Below are positions 18,053 to 26,900 of a stretch of DNA of 64,000 bases, in pieces (position 1 is the stretch's first letter; every line of letters begins with the position of its first letter). Under the pieces are notes generated by a model, which was not told the origin of the DNA, searched no databases, and was given only the letters and a program-made list of their open reading frames with translations. The stretch is from Rhodoferax lithotrophicus (GTDB lineage Bacteria > Pseudomonadota > Gammaproteobacteria > Burkholderiales > Burkholderiaceae_C). The DNA lies in the NCBI RefSeq assembly GCF_019973615.1, contig NZ_AP024238.1, positions 2,653,989 to 2,717,988 of the forward strand. The letters run 5' to 3'. The translations under genes were made by a program, and so were the position numbers.

Positions 18053-18618
18053 TTCAGCGCACGGCCTCCAAAGTGCCAATCTGGCACACCACGGGCTACT
18101 GTGTGCACCACCATGGCACACAGCGCACATTTGATCAAGTCACCGGGGACAAAGACCAGCGTACCCAAGAAGGCCTGTGTCCACGTCAAATGGGCTATCT
18201 TCACCAAGCCCGCAACGCCGAGGGCATGTACGGTGAGCAAACCGCCAAAACTGGACGCGATAAAGGCGCTGATTGCGGTACGCCCGGGTGTGCCGCACGG
18301 AAGCAGGCTCATCATCCAGCCGGTCACAAAAGCGCCAAAGGGCATACCAATCAAATAACCGGTTGAAGGTGCCATAAACACACCCAAGCCACCACGCCCA
18401 CCGGACAGAAGCGGCAACCCCAAAGCCAAGGCACACAAAAACAGCAACATGGCTTGTAAACCTCTTTTGGGACCCAACAGACAACCTGCCAGCATCACGC
18501 CAAGTGTCTGAAGTGTGATCGGTACCCCCAGAGGTAAATCAATTTTGGGAACAAGGCCAAGAACAGCCATCAATGCGGCAAACAAGGAGACAAGGGCCAG
18601 AGAACGGGATGACTTCAT
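18049..18618 (-). CDS. bioY: Biotin ECF transporter S component BioY
   Basis: 189 residues with about six membrane helices. BioY signature near the N-terminus: VPITLQTLGVMLAGCLLGPK, then a conserved GGRGGLGVFMAPSTGYLIG segment and FVTGWM. BioY binds biotin in the membrane and works either alone or with the BioMN energising module. Both partners lie immediately upstream (19259-18666 and 20057-19281), so this is a complete BioMNY uptake system. The stop codon overlaps the acyl ligase start. No recognisable BirA operator was found near the gene, and a weak ribosome site precedes it. Confidence 0.93.
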   Translation of the reverse strand: MKSSRSLALVSLFAALMAVLGLVPKIDLPLGVPITLQTLGVMLAGCLLGPKRGLQAMLLFLCALALGLPLLSGGRGGLGVFMAPSTGYLIGMPFGAFVTGWMMSLLPCGTPGRTAISAFIASSFGGLLTVHALGVAGLVKIAHLTWTQAFLGTLVFVPGDLIKCALCAMVVHTVARGVPDWHFGGRALK

Positions 18619-18665
18619 GATGAGAGCAATAATGTTTCAAAAAAAAGTGAACGGCCATAACGGCA

Positions 18666-19259
18666 TCATTCACCCAGACGCAATTCGAGTGTATCTGCGA
18701 CCCGGCGCGCGGAGACCAGCATCTTGATGGTCAGCGGTGCCAGGATCGTCAGACCACCGGCTTTCCCGGTGCGGATGCGATGTGCATCATCAAGTCGCTT
18801 CCAAACCACGAAAAAATGTTCGGTGAAGCGCAACATCATGGCCAACTGCAAAGCAAGTCGCTCGGTCTTGATACCCACACGCTGCAGCGGTGAGAGCAGG
18901 CTCTCAAACACACTCAACAAATCTCTGGAGCGCGTGGTCAAGGTCAGCGCAATCCCGAGCAGCGACGCACTGAAGAGTCGCAGGGCACTCACCATACCCA
19001 GCACAGGTTGATGCATGTAGGCATGAAATACCATGATCAAAAGACCGGCCAGCAGAACGGCCCTCACCAGTTTGAACGCCGGGTAAGTGGCTCGCCCGAG
19101 TGAGGCAAACAGCAGACTACACGCCAATGCGCTGACCATGAGCACATTGCTACTGTCCAACAGAAACTGCACTGAGCCAAGTACGGCAAAAAAAATCAAC
19201 TTGATGGCGGCCGGAACCCGATGCAACCAGGTTTGATGTTCACTGTAAAGACTTCCCAC
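18666..19259 (-). CDS. bioN: Biotin ECF transporter T component BioN (EcfT)
   Basis: 197 residues from a GTG with AGGA upstream. EcfT family: N-terminal hydrophobic helices (LIFFAVLGSVQFLL, LMVSALACSLLFASL, AVLLAGLLIMVFHAYM), then the cytoplasmic coupling helices with the two arginine-containing motifs (DDAHRIRTGK and SARRVADTLELRL). These helices contact the ATPase and transmit power to the S component. Length matches dedicated group-I T subunits such as BioN. bioM ends 21 bp upstream and bioY starts 47 bp downstream, in operon order bioM-bioN-bioY. Confidence 0.9.
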   Translation of the reverse strand: MGSLYSEHQTWLHRVPAAIKLIFFAVLGSVQFLLDSSNVLMVSALACSLLFASLGRATYPAFKLVRAVLLAGLLIMVFHAYMHQPVLGMVSALRLFSASLLGIALTLTTRSRDLLSVFESLLSPLQRVGIKTERLALQLAMMLRFTEHFFVVWKRLDDAHRIRTGKAGGLTILAPLTIKMLVSARRVADTLELRLGE

Positions 19260-19280
19260 GGCGTATGGTCCTGTGTGCGC

Positions 19281-20057
19281 TCAGCGAATTGACTCGGGGC
19301 TATCAGGTAGACCGTCATTAAACGACAGGGCCTGTGCGGCAAGGCGCGCTGCCACATCTGATTCGTAGGCAGCACAAACACTTTGACCGGAACCATCCGC
19401 CCGCACCTGACCTTTATCCAGCCAGATGACACGCTCAAAGCTGCGAACATGGTGCAACAGATGTGTCGACACAATCACCTGCTGGCTGGCCTTGGCAATG
19501 TCCATGCCGAGCAACGCCTGTCCAGGAAGGTCAAGGCTGGCAAAAGGTTCATCCAGCAGCAGCAACTCGGGTGAAGCAATCATCAAGGCAAGCCAGCACA
19601 CGTGTTGGCGCTGCCCCTGACTCAGGCTGCCAATGGTTCGTTCTGACCAATGTGCCAAGCCTCTGGAGGCCAAAAAATCACGTGCCCTGGTGATAGCCTC
19701 ACGGCGCGATATGCCGCTAGGGCTCAGGCCCAGCGCCAGCTCTTCCTCGACTGTCGGAAAGATGATCTGGTCATCCGGATTCTGAAACATCATGCCGACC
19801 ATGCCGGGACGCTTGGAATTGACTTGATGCGCGTCAATGTGACGGACCCGCACGCTGCCGGACTGCGGTGTATCCAGGCCACAAATCATGCGAAAGAGAC
19901 TGCTCTTGCCTGCGCCGTTGTCGCCAATCAGCCCGATTCGCGACTCGTTGAGCTGAAGTGTCAACGCATCAAATACTTTGCATGAGCCACGCAGCAGAGT
20001 GACATCATGGATGTCAAGCAGGGAAATAGCGTTCGATTTGGCTTGCAAGATCGACAT
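19281..20057 (-). CDS. bioM: Biotin ECF transporter ATPase BioM
   Basis: 258 residues. ABC ATPase motifs in order: Walker A GDNGAGKSSLF near 44-54, Q-loop MMFQNPDDQ (typical of ECF and cobalt-type ATPases) near 89-97, signature LSQGQRQ near 142-148, Walker B LLLLDEPFASLD, and the H-switch STHLLHH. It powers BioN-BioY biotin import at the inner membrane. The ATG lies 21 bp after the stop of the ProQ-family gene, so bioMNY may be read through from it. No separate promoter is obvious in the short gap. Confidence 0.92.
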   Translation of the reverse strand: MSILQAKSNAISLLDIHDVTLLRGSCKVFDALTLQLNESRIGLIGDNGAGKSSLFRMICGLDTPQSGSVRVRHIDAHQVNSKRPGMVGMMFQNPDDQIIFPTVEEELALGLSPSGISRREAITRARDFLASRGLAHWSERTIGSLSQGQRQHVCWLALMIASPELLLLDEPFASLDLPGQALLGMDIAKASQQVIVSTHLLHHVRSFERVIWLDKGQVRADGSGQSVCAAYESDVAARLAAQALSFNDGLPDSPESIR

Positions 20058-20078
20058 AAGATTCCAGGGCAGGAATAG

Positions 20079-20747
20079 TTACCGGCGCTCTTTCAAGGCT
20101 GTACGAACCTGTGCAACCTCCATTCCCAGCGATGCAGAAAATTCCTCCACACTTTTACCGCTACTCTCATAGGCCATGACCAGTGCAGCCCGTCGGGCGC
20201 GCTGCTGCTCCACCTCGGCAATGGCATCGTCCAGTTGGCTGGCAATGGCCTCATCCAGCAGCGGTAACCGTGACAGGTAATCTTGCCGGGACAGGCCTGA
20301 TGCCTCGTAAGCCGCCACCAACTGTGCGCGCAGCTTGGGTTTCAAGTCGTCCTTGGAGCGCGCTTGGCGGCGCTGAAACACTTCCATAATCGACAGGAAG
20401 ACATGCTCCGGGGCCACGTCTTCTACCGGCTTGCCTTCCAGGTCGTGGCGTTTGAGGCCAGCCGCCACACTTTGCAAATAGCGGGTCGAGCGGGTGTGAA
20501 CGCCCAAGGCGGTCTTGAGGGCATCGCGTTTAAAAACTTCCGGGTGAGCTGCCATCAGTTCCTGAAAAATACCCAGCTTGAGGGGCAAAAAACGTTCCCC
20601 AAACAAATGTGGGTAGTACTCAAACAACTTTTCAAGCACAGGCTGGGCAGATTCAAAGCGGTTTTTCCGTTTGCTTTTGACTGCTGAATCAGCAACTTCC
20701 ATTACTTCGATTGCTGCATCGGTATTTGTGTCGTTCATGTGTGGCAT
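20079..20747 (-). CDS. proQ: ProQ/FinO-family RNA chaperone
   Basis: 222 residues. The FinO/ProQ core lies at about 30-140: FESAQPVLEKLFEYYPHLFG, then LPLKLGIFQELMAAHP, DALKTALGVHTRSTRYLQSVA and RHDLEGKPVEDVAPEH. FinO-like domains bind 3' ends and stem-loops of small RNAs and mRNAs. The C-terminal 80 residues are charged and coiled and may be disordered. An alternative ATG lies three codons in. It is divergent from the ATP-grasp gene and immediately upstream of bioM. Whether it regulates bioMNY is not visible; the spacing merely allows cotranscription. Confidence 0.88.
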   Translation of the reverse strand: MPHMNDTNTDAAIEVMEVADSAVKSKRKNRFESAQPVLEKLFEYYPHLFGERFLPLKLGIFQELMAAHPEVFKRDALKTALGVHTRSTRYLQSVAAGLKRHDLEGKPVEDVAPEHVFLSIMEVFQRRQARSKDDLKPKLRAQLVAAYEASGLSRQDYLSRLPLLDEAIASQLDDAIAEVEQQRARRAALVMAYESSGKSVEEFSASLGMEVAQVRTALKERR

Positions 20748-20808
20748 ATCAGTTGAGATAACCTGCGATTGTCAACCAAACCGATGCTTCGCTGGCATAC
20801 TCTGAAAG

Positions 20809-23433
20809 ATGAGTGAAGCCCCTGTCTCCCCTAGCCAAAGTCAACGCCAAAGCCAAACACAGTTTCAGGCTTCGGATGCACCTTCCATCCTACCCAAATC
20901 GGGCTTGGCCGAAGTGGGGCATTTTGACGAATTGACCGCCTCACTATCAATTTCAGGAGCATCCCGCGCTGATTTAACAAGCTCCTGGGGGAAATTCTTT
21001 GAATATCTCTCTACCGATAGCGCAGCCGACATGGATCAGCGCACGATCAATCTGGCGCGCCAGGTACGCGATAACGGCATCACCTACAACGTCTATGCGG
21101 ATGAAAATGGCCCGCAACGGCCTTGGTCACTTGACTTGTTTCCATTGCTGATTGAGGCTAAATGTTGGCATCATATTGAAGCTGGCGTGCTGCAAAGAGT
21201 GCGCTTGCTCGAACACGTGTTAGCCGATGTGTATGGGCCACAAACCTTGCTGACTCAAGGTTTTTTACCACCCGCATTGGTACACGGCCACCCCGGTTAC
21301 CTACGAGCCATGCACGGAGTCCAACCTGTGGGGGGGCGCTACCTTCACATTGCTGCCTTTGATCTGGCGCGCGGGCCAGATGGCAATTGGTGGTTGGAGG
21401 GACAGCGCACCCAGGCACCTTCCGGCCTGGGCTATTTGCTGGAAAACCGGTTGGCCATCTCGGCGCAATTCAGCCCGGCTTTTGACAGCATGCGGGTGCA
21501 GCGGTTGGCCGGTACTTACCGTGCATTGATGGACAGCCTGCGAAGCTTGAGCCCCATGGGTAATGAAGCCCATTTGGCACTCCTTACACCAGGCCCCTAC
21601 AACGAAACCTATTTTGAACATGCTTATCTGGCACGCTACCTGGGTTTGACCTTGGTCGAAGGTGGCGACTTGCTGGTGCGCGACGAACATCTGTACCTGA
21701 AAACTCTTAAGGGCCTGGTGCCAGTGCACGGCTTGCTCAAACGGGTTGATGACCAGTATCTGGACCCCCTTGAACTGCGCGCTGACTCCACCCTGGGTGT
21801 GCCAGGCCTGCTGCAAGCCATAAGGGCGGGCAATGTGTTGGTGGCCAATGCACCAGGCACGGCGTTTCTGGAGTCGCCAGCGTTGCTGGGTTTTTTACCC
21901 GCCCTGGCACAGAAGTTGTTGGGGGAACCCCTGAAACTTCCCGCTTTGGCCACCTGGTGGTGCGGTGAACGCGGGGCCATGGAAGAAGCCCTGCAGAACC
22001 TGCCCACCTGTGCCATCAAACCCACCTACCCTGGCTCGGACATTCATGCCAGTTTTGATGCGGTGCTGGGAAACAAGCTAGACCAGCATGCGCTGGATGA
22101 ATGGGCTGGACGTATCATGCGCCACCCGCAAGAACACACGATTCAGACCCATACACCGCTGTCGCAAATGCCGACCTGGGCTCAGGCACCAACTACATCA
22201 GGAACCCCGGCAGCACCGGGTAACCAAATGCTGGCCCGCTCCGTCATGCTGCGGGTGTTTGCTATTTCAGATGGCGCTCAAGGCTGGCGCGTCTTGCCTG
22301 GTGGGCTGGCACGGGTCGCCAGCAAAGGGCAAGACATCACCTCCATGCAACGTGGCGGCAGCAGTGCAGATGTCTGGACCCTGACGCATGGTGAAGTCGA
22401 TGGCACCACGCTGTTGGCACCCCATTTGTCGCCTGAAAGTTTGATGCAGCGCAAACGCCTGGTAACCAGTCGCGCCGCAGAAAACCTGTTTTGGCTGGGG
22501 CGTTATACCGAGCGTGCCGAAAACGCCATTCGCCTGGCACGCCTGACACTGGAATGTTTGCACGGTGAAGAAGATTCCAGCCCAAGCCTGCTGGTCTGGC
22601 TCGGACAGATGGCTCAAGCCAATACACTGGTTTTGCCTGGTGTGCCAGCACCCACACAGGCACCGCGGGTATTTGAGCGCTCCCTGATTGACAGCCTGGG
22701 CTCCACCACGGCAGCCACCAGCGTAGGTTACTACCTGCGGGCCCTGAAAATGGCCGCCTCCACAGTGCGTGAACGCTTGTCGCAAGAGCATTGGCGCATC
22801 ATTACCCGAGCTGAGGAAGACCTGTTTGACCGCTTTGCAAGTGCCCGCCAAAAAGCCGACTTCTCAAGTCTGAAGGCACTCCAAATCCTGAAAGATACCA
22901 GCGACCACATGGCCGCCATCACTGGTGCCCAAACGGACCGCATGACCCGCGATGACGGCTGGCGCTTGCTCAGCATTGGGCGGCATATTGAACGCCTGGG
23001 CTTTCTGTCCAACGCATTACGCCGGGCACTGGCCTGTGGCAGTCTGGAAACCGACAGTGGTTTTGATGCCATGCTGGAGTTGTTTGACAACGCCATCACC
23101 TTTCATGCCCAGTTTCAGCAAAGTCATGACCTCGCTGCCCTGATTGATCTGTTGGTGCTGGACCGTGACAACCCGCGCTCGATTGCCTGGGTGGCGCACA
23201 CCCTGCGCGGCCGCCTGGCCAAACTGGCGGGCTGCGCACCACAAGAACTCAGCGAACTGGCACTGAAAGTACCCAACCCCAATACCTTGGGTTTGGTGCA
23301 GTTGTGCGACACCACCTTGCTCACGCAGGTGCTCACCGAGTGCAGCCAGGCGGCCTACGAGGTTTCCGAAGACATCAGCACCACTTACTTCACCCACAGT
23401 GGCTTGGTCAATTACAGCGTGGGGGCAGCATGA
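20809..23433 (+). CDS. Circularly permuted ATP-grasp / alpha-E fusion protein
   Basis: 874 residues. About 1-30 is a Gln/Ser-rich tail (SQSQRQSQTQFQ). About 50-500 is the circularly permuted type-2 ATP-grasp (COG2308), with NGITYNVYADENGPQRPWSL, RLLEHVLADVYGPQ and AAFDLARGPDGNWWLEGQRT. About 555-865 is the all-alpha alpha-E domain (COG2307), starting RAAENLFWLGRYTERAENAI. ATP-grasp ligases of this type are proposed to form amide bonds on a peptide; alpha-E proteins accompany them. Its stop overlaps the transglutaminase start (ATGA), the canonical pairing. In relatives all three components sit together; here the DUF2126 fusion is 7 kb upstream. No characterised substrate. Confidence 0.9.
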   Translation: MSEAPVSPSQSQRQSQTQFQASDAPSILPKSGLAEVGHFDELTASLSISGASRADLTSSWGKFFEYLSTDSAADMDQRTINLARQVRDNGITYNVYADENGPQRPWSLDLFPLLIEAKCWHHIEAGVLQRVRLLEHVLADVYGPQTLLTQGFLPPALVHGHPGYLRAMHGVQPVGGRYLHIAAFDLARGPDGNWWLEGQRTQAPSGLGYLLENRLAISAQFSPAFDSMRVQRLAGTYRALMDSLRSLSPMGNEAHLALLTPGPYNETYFEHAYLARYLGLTLVEGGDLLVRDEHLYLKTLKGLVPVHGLLKRVDDQYLDPLELRADSTLGVPGLLQAIRAGNVLVANAPGTAFLESPALLGFLPALAQKLLGEPLKLPALATWWCGERGAMEEALQNLPTCAIKPTYPGSDIHASFDAVLGNKLDQHALDEWAGRIMRHPQEHTIQTHTPLSQMPTWAQAPTTSGTPAAPGNQMLARSVMLRVFAISDGAQGWRVLPGGLARVASKGQDITSMQRGGSSADVWTLTHGEVDGTTLLAPHLSPESLMQRKRLVTSRAAENLFWLGRYTERAENAIRLARLTLECLHGEEDSSPSLLVWLGQMAQANTLVLPGVPAPTQAPRVFERSLIDSLGSTTAATSVGYYLRALKMAASTVRERLSQEHWRIITRAEEDLFDRFASARQKADFSSLKALQILKDTSDHMAAITGAQTDRMTRDDGWRLLSIGRHIERLGFLSNALRRALACGSLETDSGFDAMLELFDNAITFHAQFQQSHDLAALIDLLVLDRDNPRSIAWVAHTLRGRLAKLAGCAPQELSELALKVPNPNTLGLVQLCDTTLLTQVLTECSQAAYEVSEDISTTYFTHSGLVNYSVGAA

Positions 23434-24395
23434 AACTGGGCATCACGCATGAAACGGTCTATGACTACCGGCCCATGGTCGAAACCGCCCAGCACATGGC
23501 CTACCTGACCCCGCTGCAAACCCAGTCGCAAAAACTGCACAGCCACCGGATTGAAGTGCACCCCAGCCCGCCGAATTTGTGCCAGACGATCGACGTGTAT
23601 GGCAACACCCGCAGTTTTTTTGCCTTGCAGACACCTCACCGTCAGTTGCGCGTGCTGGCATTCAGCGAGGTGAGCACACAACCCAGTACCCTGCCCGCGA
23701 GCACCGTGGCGTGGGAAAACGTACGTGAATGCCTGCGCTATCAAGCGGGTGCAACATTTGATGCCGCCAGTGAGTTTGTCTTTGCTTCCCCCATGGTGCC
23801 GCGATTAAGCGAATTTGCCCTGTACGCCCGCCCCAGCTTCACCCCTGGACGCAGCCTGCTGGCCGCCGCACTTGACCTGATGCACCGAATGTTTGCCGAT
23901 TTCACTTATGAGAGCCTGAGCACCGAGATCAATACCCCAGCCTTGCAAGCACTGAATCAACGCAAAGGTGTTTGCCAGGACTTTGCCCACATTTTGATCG
24001 CCTGCCTGCGCTCCCTGGGGTTGGCCGCACGTTATGTCAGTGGCTATTTGTTGACACAGCCAGCCCCTGGTACGGTCAAACTCAAAGGCAGCGATGCCTC
24101 ACATGCCTGGGGTTCGGTGTATCTGCCAGACCTGCCCGAAGGCCAGCGCTGGGTTGACCTGGACCCCACCAATGACCGTGCGGGCTGGCATTCACCGGGT
24201 GAAGATTACGTAACCCTGGCTATTGGGCGTGATTTCTCCGATGTATCACCCCTGCGCGGTGTGATTCACGGCGGTGCCAGCCACACGTTGCATGTGGGGG
24301 TGACGGTGGAGCCCATGACCGAACCAGATGGCAACCACCCCTCACAATCTCAAAGCCAAAGCCAAAGCCAAAGCCAAAGCAACTCGGCAGTTTAA
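23430..24395 (+). CDS. Transglutaminase-like cysteine peptidase
   Basis: 321 residues from ATG 23430 (overlapping the preceding stop as ATGA). N-terminal beta domain of bacterial transglutaminases (GITHETVYDY at residues 4-13), then the papain-like core with Cys182 in RKGVCQDFAHIL, His225 in DASHAWGSVYL and Asp245 in WVDLDPTNDR. No signal peptide. The last 40 residues are a low-complexity Ser/Gln tail encoded by a CAAAGC tandem repeat, similar in composition to the N-terminal tail of the preceding ligase. The likely role is hydrolysis or transpeptidation of an amide bond made by the partner ligase; this is family-level inference. Confidence 0.9.
   Translation: MKLGITHETVYDYRPMVETAQHMAYLTPLQTQSQKLHSHRIEVHPSPPNLCQTIDVYGNTRSFFALQTPHRQLRVLAFSEVSTQPSTLPASTVAWENVRECLRYQAGATFDAASEFVFASPMVPRLSEFALYARPSFTPGRSLLAAALDLMHRMFADFTYESLSTEINTPALQALNQRKGVCQDFAHILIACLRSLGLAARYVSGYLLTQPAPGTVKLKGSDASHAWGSVYLPDLPEGQRWVDLDPTNDRAGWHSPGEDYVTLAIGRDFSDVSPLRGVIHGGASHTLHVGVTVEPMTEPDGNHPSQSQSQSQSQSQSNSAV
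24351..24380 (+). repeat. CAAAGC hexanucleotide tandem repeat
   Basis: Five perfect copies of CAAAGC encode an SQ repeat at the end of the transglutaminase. Copy-number change would lengthen or shorten the tail without a frameshift, since the unit is two codons. Confidence 0.9.
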
Positions 24396-24415
24396 AATGT
24401 GCCTCTGTCAAAATA

Positions 24416-24466
24416 TCAAATTTGATAGCTGCTTACGCTTATATATAAAGCGCTAGAGCCTTTTTT
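24416..24466 (+). repeat. ~50-bp interspersed repeat, intergenic copy
   Basis: Forward copy starting TCAAATTTGATAGCTGCTTA and ending AAAGCGCTAGAGCCTTTTTT. One of the best-preserved members, between the transglutaminase gene and ridA. The dyad (AGCGC...GCTAGAG) could fold at RNA level. Confidence 0.75.
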
Positions 24467-24495
24467 ATTACTCATTCTTTACCAAGGAAGCTTTC

Positions 24496-24954
24496 ATGAG
24501 CATTTACGCCAAACTCACCCAACTCGGCATCACCCTCCCCCCCGTCGCGGTACCCGCTGCGGCTTATGTGCCATTTGTTCAAACCGGCAATTTGGTGTTT
24601 CTGAGTGGTCACATTGCCAAAAAAGACGGCAAAGTATGGGTTGGCCAGTTTGGCAACAACATCAGCACCGAAGAAGGCAAAGCTGCGGCCCGCGCCGTCG
24701 CCATTGACCTGATGGGCACCTTACACGCCGCTGTGGGGGACCTCAACCGCGTCAAACGGATCGTCAAATTGATGTCACTGGTGAACTCTACCGGCGACTT
24801 CACCGAACAGCATCTGGTGACCAATGGGGCCAGTGAATTGATTGGCGAGGTGTTTGGCACTGAAACAGGAGCCCACGCCCGCAGCGCTTTTGGTGTCGCT
24901 CAGATACCGCTGGGTGCTTGCGTTGAAATTGAACTGATTGCCGAAATAGCTTAA
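24496..24954 (+). CDS. RidA/YjgF/YER057c-family protein
   Basis: 152 residues, single RidA domain. Characteristic PVAVPAAAYVPFVQTGNLVF start, GQFGNNISTEEGKAAARAVA core and the C-terminal NSTGDFTEQHLVTNGASELI and ARSAFGVAQIPLGACVEIE segment with the Arg that binds the enamine carboxylate. RidA proteins deaminate reactive enamine/imine intermediates from PLP enzymes. This longer (150-aa) type is a paralogous subfamily; its physiological imine is uncertain. An AAGGAAG site precedes the ATG. The upstream gap holds an interspersed repeat; no operon partner. Confidence 0.9.
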   Translation: MSIYAKLTQLGITLPPVAVPAAAYVPFVQTGNLVFLSGHIAKKDGKVWVGQFGNNISTEEGKAAARAVAIDLMGTLHAAVGDLNRVKRIVKLMSLVNSTGDFTEQHLVTNGASELIGEVFGTETGAHARSAFGVAQIPLGACVEIELIAEIA

Positions 24955-25001
24955 TCCAGCCTTTCATCCAACGCGAGGTCATCAGCGCCTTTCAGCCAGA
25001 C

Positions 25002-26900
25002 ATGCCGGGCGAAGTTCTGTATGCCAACGCGGTGCGGATCAGCTTGCACCGGTTGGCCAGCTTTTGCATACTTGCTCTGGCGGTGTGGCTCGGTGGGACA
25101 CCCATTGCCTCGGCCAGCGTCTGCGACACACCCACACACATTACCCAGGCACAACGAGAGGTGACGCTCAACGGCCGCGTCATTGACCAGGCCACCGTCA
25201 GCATACCGGACAAACTGGCTATTGCCTGGCGGCGCGAAGGCATCAAAATTCGCTACACCCTGGATGTGGGCGAATGCAGCGAAGCGGCTGAACAAACACT
25301 TTGGCTACCGCGGGTGGGTGGGCCGTATCAGCTCAGTATGCAAGGCCACCCCACCTTGCCCATTCATCCCTTCATTGAGCTCACCCGGCAAGAGCAGACC
25401 GACCTTCCCACACTCACGTTCAACGGCCGCTCACCCATGTTGTTCAGAATTCCCAACGGTGCGCACCAAGTGAGTGTGGAACTGCAAACGCTACCCTACA
25501 TTCCAACAGGGATATCCCGGGCCGAACATGGGTCTTTTGACAACATGTTTCCCAAGCAGATGCAGGCTTATTCCGACGCAGCAGGTGGCATGAGCCTGGT
25601 GTCACTGGTCACTTTTGTGATTGGCATTGCCGCCATTGCCCTATGGCGCACGCGCAAACGTGATCTGTTCATTCTCTGGTTTGGTTATATGTGTTTGCTG
25701 TGGGGTATACGTGGGTATTTTTACGCCAGTGACCTGGTCAACCTACCACCCCTGTTGTTCGAGCAGCTCAACCCCATGACAGTAAGTCTGTTTGCGGTGG
25801 CCTGTTATCGAACCACTTTGCTGATTTTTGACAAAGACACGCCAAAGGCGCGCTCGGGCTTACTGGGCATTGCTGTGTTTTTTGTCACTGCCTTTTCCCT
25901 GAGCCTCGCCATTGGATGGGGAGCCTTATTGATAAAGGCGTTGTCATTTGGCTTTGGATTGCTGATACTGACGCTTACACACATCACGATCTGGCGCAAT
26001 CGTTCCATTTTGGGTTCATGGCGAACAGCCTCTTTTATGCTTGGCTTTTTTGCCTTGGAGGCCAGTGGCATTCACGATGTTTTGGCCGTTGCTGGTCAAT
26101 TGTCAGCAGATCGAAACTCCTTGATCCTGCACGGTTTTACCGTCCTGCTGATAGCCTACGCCGTGATCTGCGTCCACTTTGTTGTACTTACCTTGAACCA
26201 GGCCGAGGCCAGTAATGAGCTGCTGGAGACACGCGTCAGGGAAAAGACCCGGGCATTGGAGAAAAGTTATGAGAAGCTGCGTTCTATAGAGCTGATCCAG
26301 GCCCAAGTCCAGGAGCGTGAGCGACTGTTGCGCGACATGCACGATGGCGTGGGGGCTCAACTGATGACAGCCTTGCGTGGTCTGGAGCGCGGCATGCTGG
26401 ACAAAGAGGCCATTTCACACGCCTTGCAAGATGGTCTGGACGATTTACGCATGCTGATGGACAACGCCGACCCACAAGCCACGCTGACCAACCGCTTGGC
26501 CGCTTGGCGCAACCGATGGGATGCGCGCTTGACCTCGCTCGGACTCCAATTACATTGGCAACTATCTGACGATATCGACGACATTGTGCTGCCCGGTGAC
26601 ACCTCGCTGCAGTTGCTGCGCGTGGTGCAAGAAGCCTGCACCAATGTCATCAAACATGCCAATGCCACCCATATCTGGTTGACGGCACGATGCACCGAGG
26701 TGCCTGAAGGGCCCATGCTGTACATCGAAGTACGTGACAACGGGCGTGGCGTGGATGCCACGTGCTCTTCAAAAAATGGCCGAGGTAAAGCCAACATGCA
26801 TTTCAGAGCGAAACAAATTGGCGCTTACCTGGCCATTGAACCTCCGCCACTACCGGACAATGGTTGTTGTGTCAGGTTATGGCTGCCTTGGCCGACTTAG
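25002..26900 (+). CDS. Membrane sensor histidine kinase, NarL-type (7TM N-terminus)
   Basis: 632 residues. Signal-like helix (about 18-38), periplasmic beta-rich domain (about 41-195), seven membrane helices (about 197-400), coiled coil (about 400-440), then HisKA_3 with phosphoacceptor His447 in LLRDMHDGVGAQL and HATPase_c with N-box VQEACTNVIKHA and G-box VRDNGRGVD. The layout resembles 7TMR-DISM receptors, which sense small ligands by their extracytoplasmic domain. The partner response regulator is at 26897-27586 on the opposite strand; the two stop codons overlap by two bases. The signal is unknown. The start at 25002 is the first ATG and no upstream site is stronger. Confidence 0.9.
   Translation: MPGEVLYANAVRISLHRLASFCILALAVWLGGTPIASASVCDTPTHITQAQREVTLNGRVIDQATVSIPDKLAIAWRREGIKIRYTLDVGECSEAAEQTLWLPRVGGPYQLSMQGHPTLPIHPFIELTRQEQTDLPTLTFNGRSPMLFRIPNGAHQVSVELQTLPYIPTGISRAEHGSFDNMFPKQMQAYSDAAGGMSLVSLVTFVIGIAAIALWRTRKRDLFILWFGYMCLLWGIRGYFYASDLVNLPPLLFEQLNPMTVSLFAVACYRTTLLIFDKDTPKARSGLLGIAVFFVTAFSLSLAIGWGALLIKALSFGFGLLILTLTHITIWRNRSILGSWRTASFMLGFFALEASGIHDVLAVAGQLSADRNSLILHGFTVLLIAYAVICVHFVVLTLNQAEASNELLETRVREKTRALEKSYEKLRSIELIQAQVQERERLLRDMHDGVGAQLMTALRGLERGMLDKEAISHALQDGLDDLRMLMDNADPQATLTNRLAAWRNRWDARLTSLGLQLHWQLSDDIDDIVLPGDTSLQLLRVVQEACTNVIKHANATHIWLTARCTEVPEGPMLYIEVRDNGRGVDATCSSKNGRGKANMHFRAKQIGAYLAIEPPPLPDNGCCVRLWLPWPT

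Noticed and set aside
20939..20992. Possible interspersed repeat in the ATP-grasp gene
   Set aside because: Weak resemblance (GGAGC...AAGCTCC) without the core GATAGCTGC.
24351..24380. Phase-variable tract in the transglutaminase
   Set aside because: The unit is six bases, so copy changes keep the frame; it can alter tail length but not switch the gene off.
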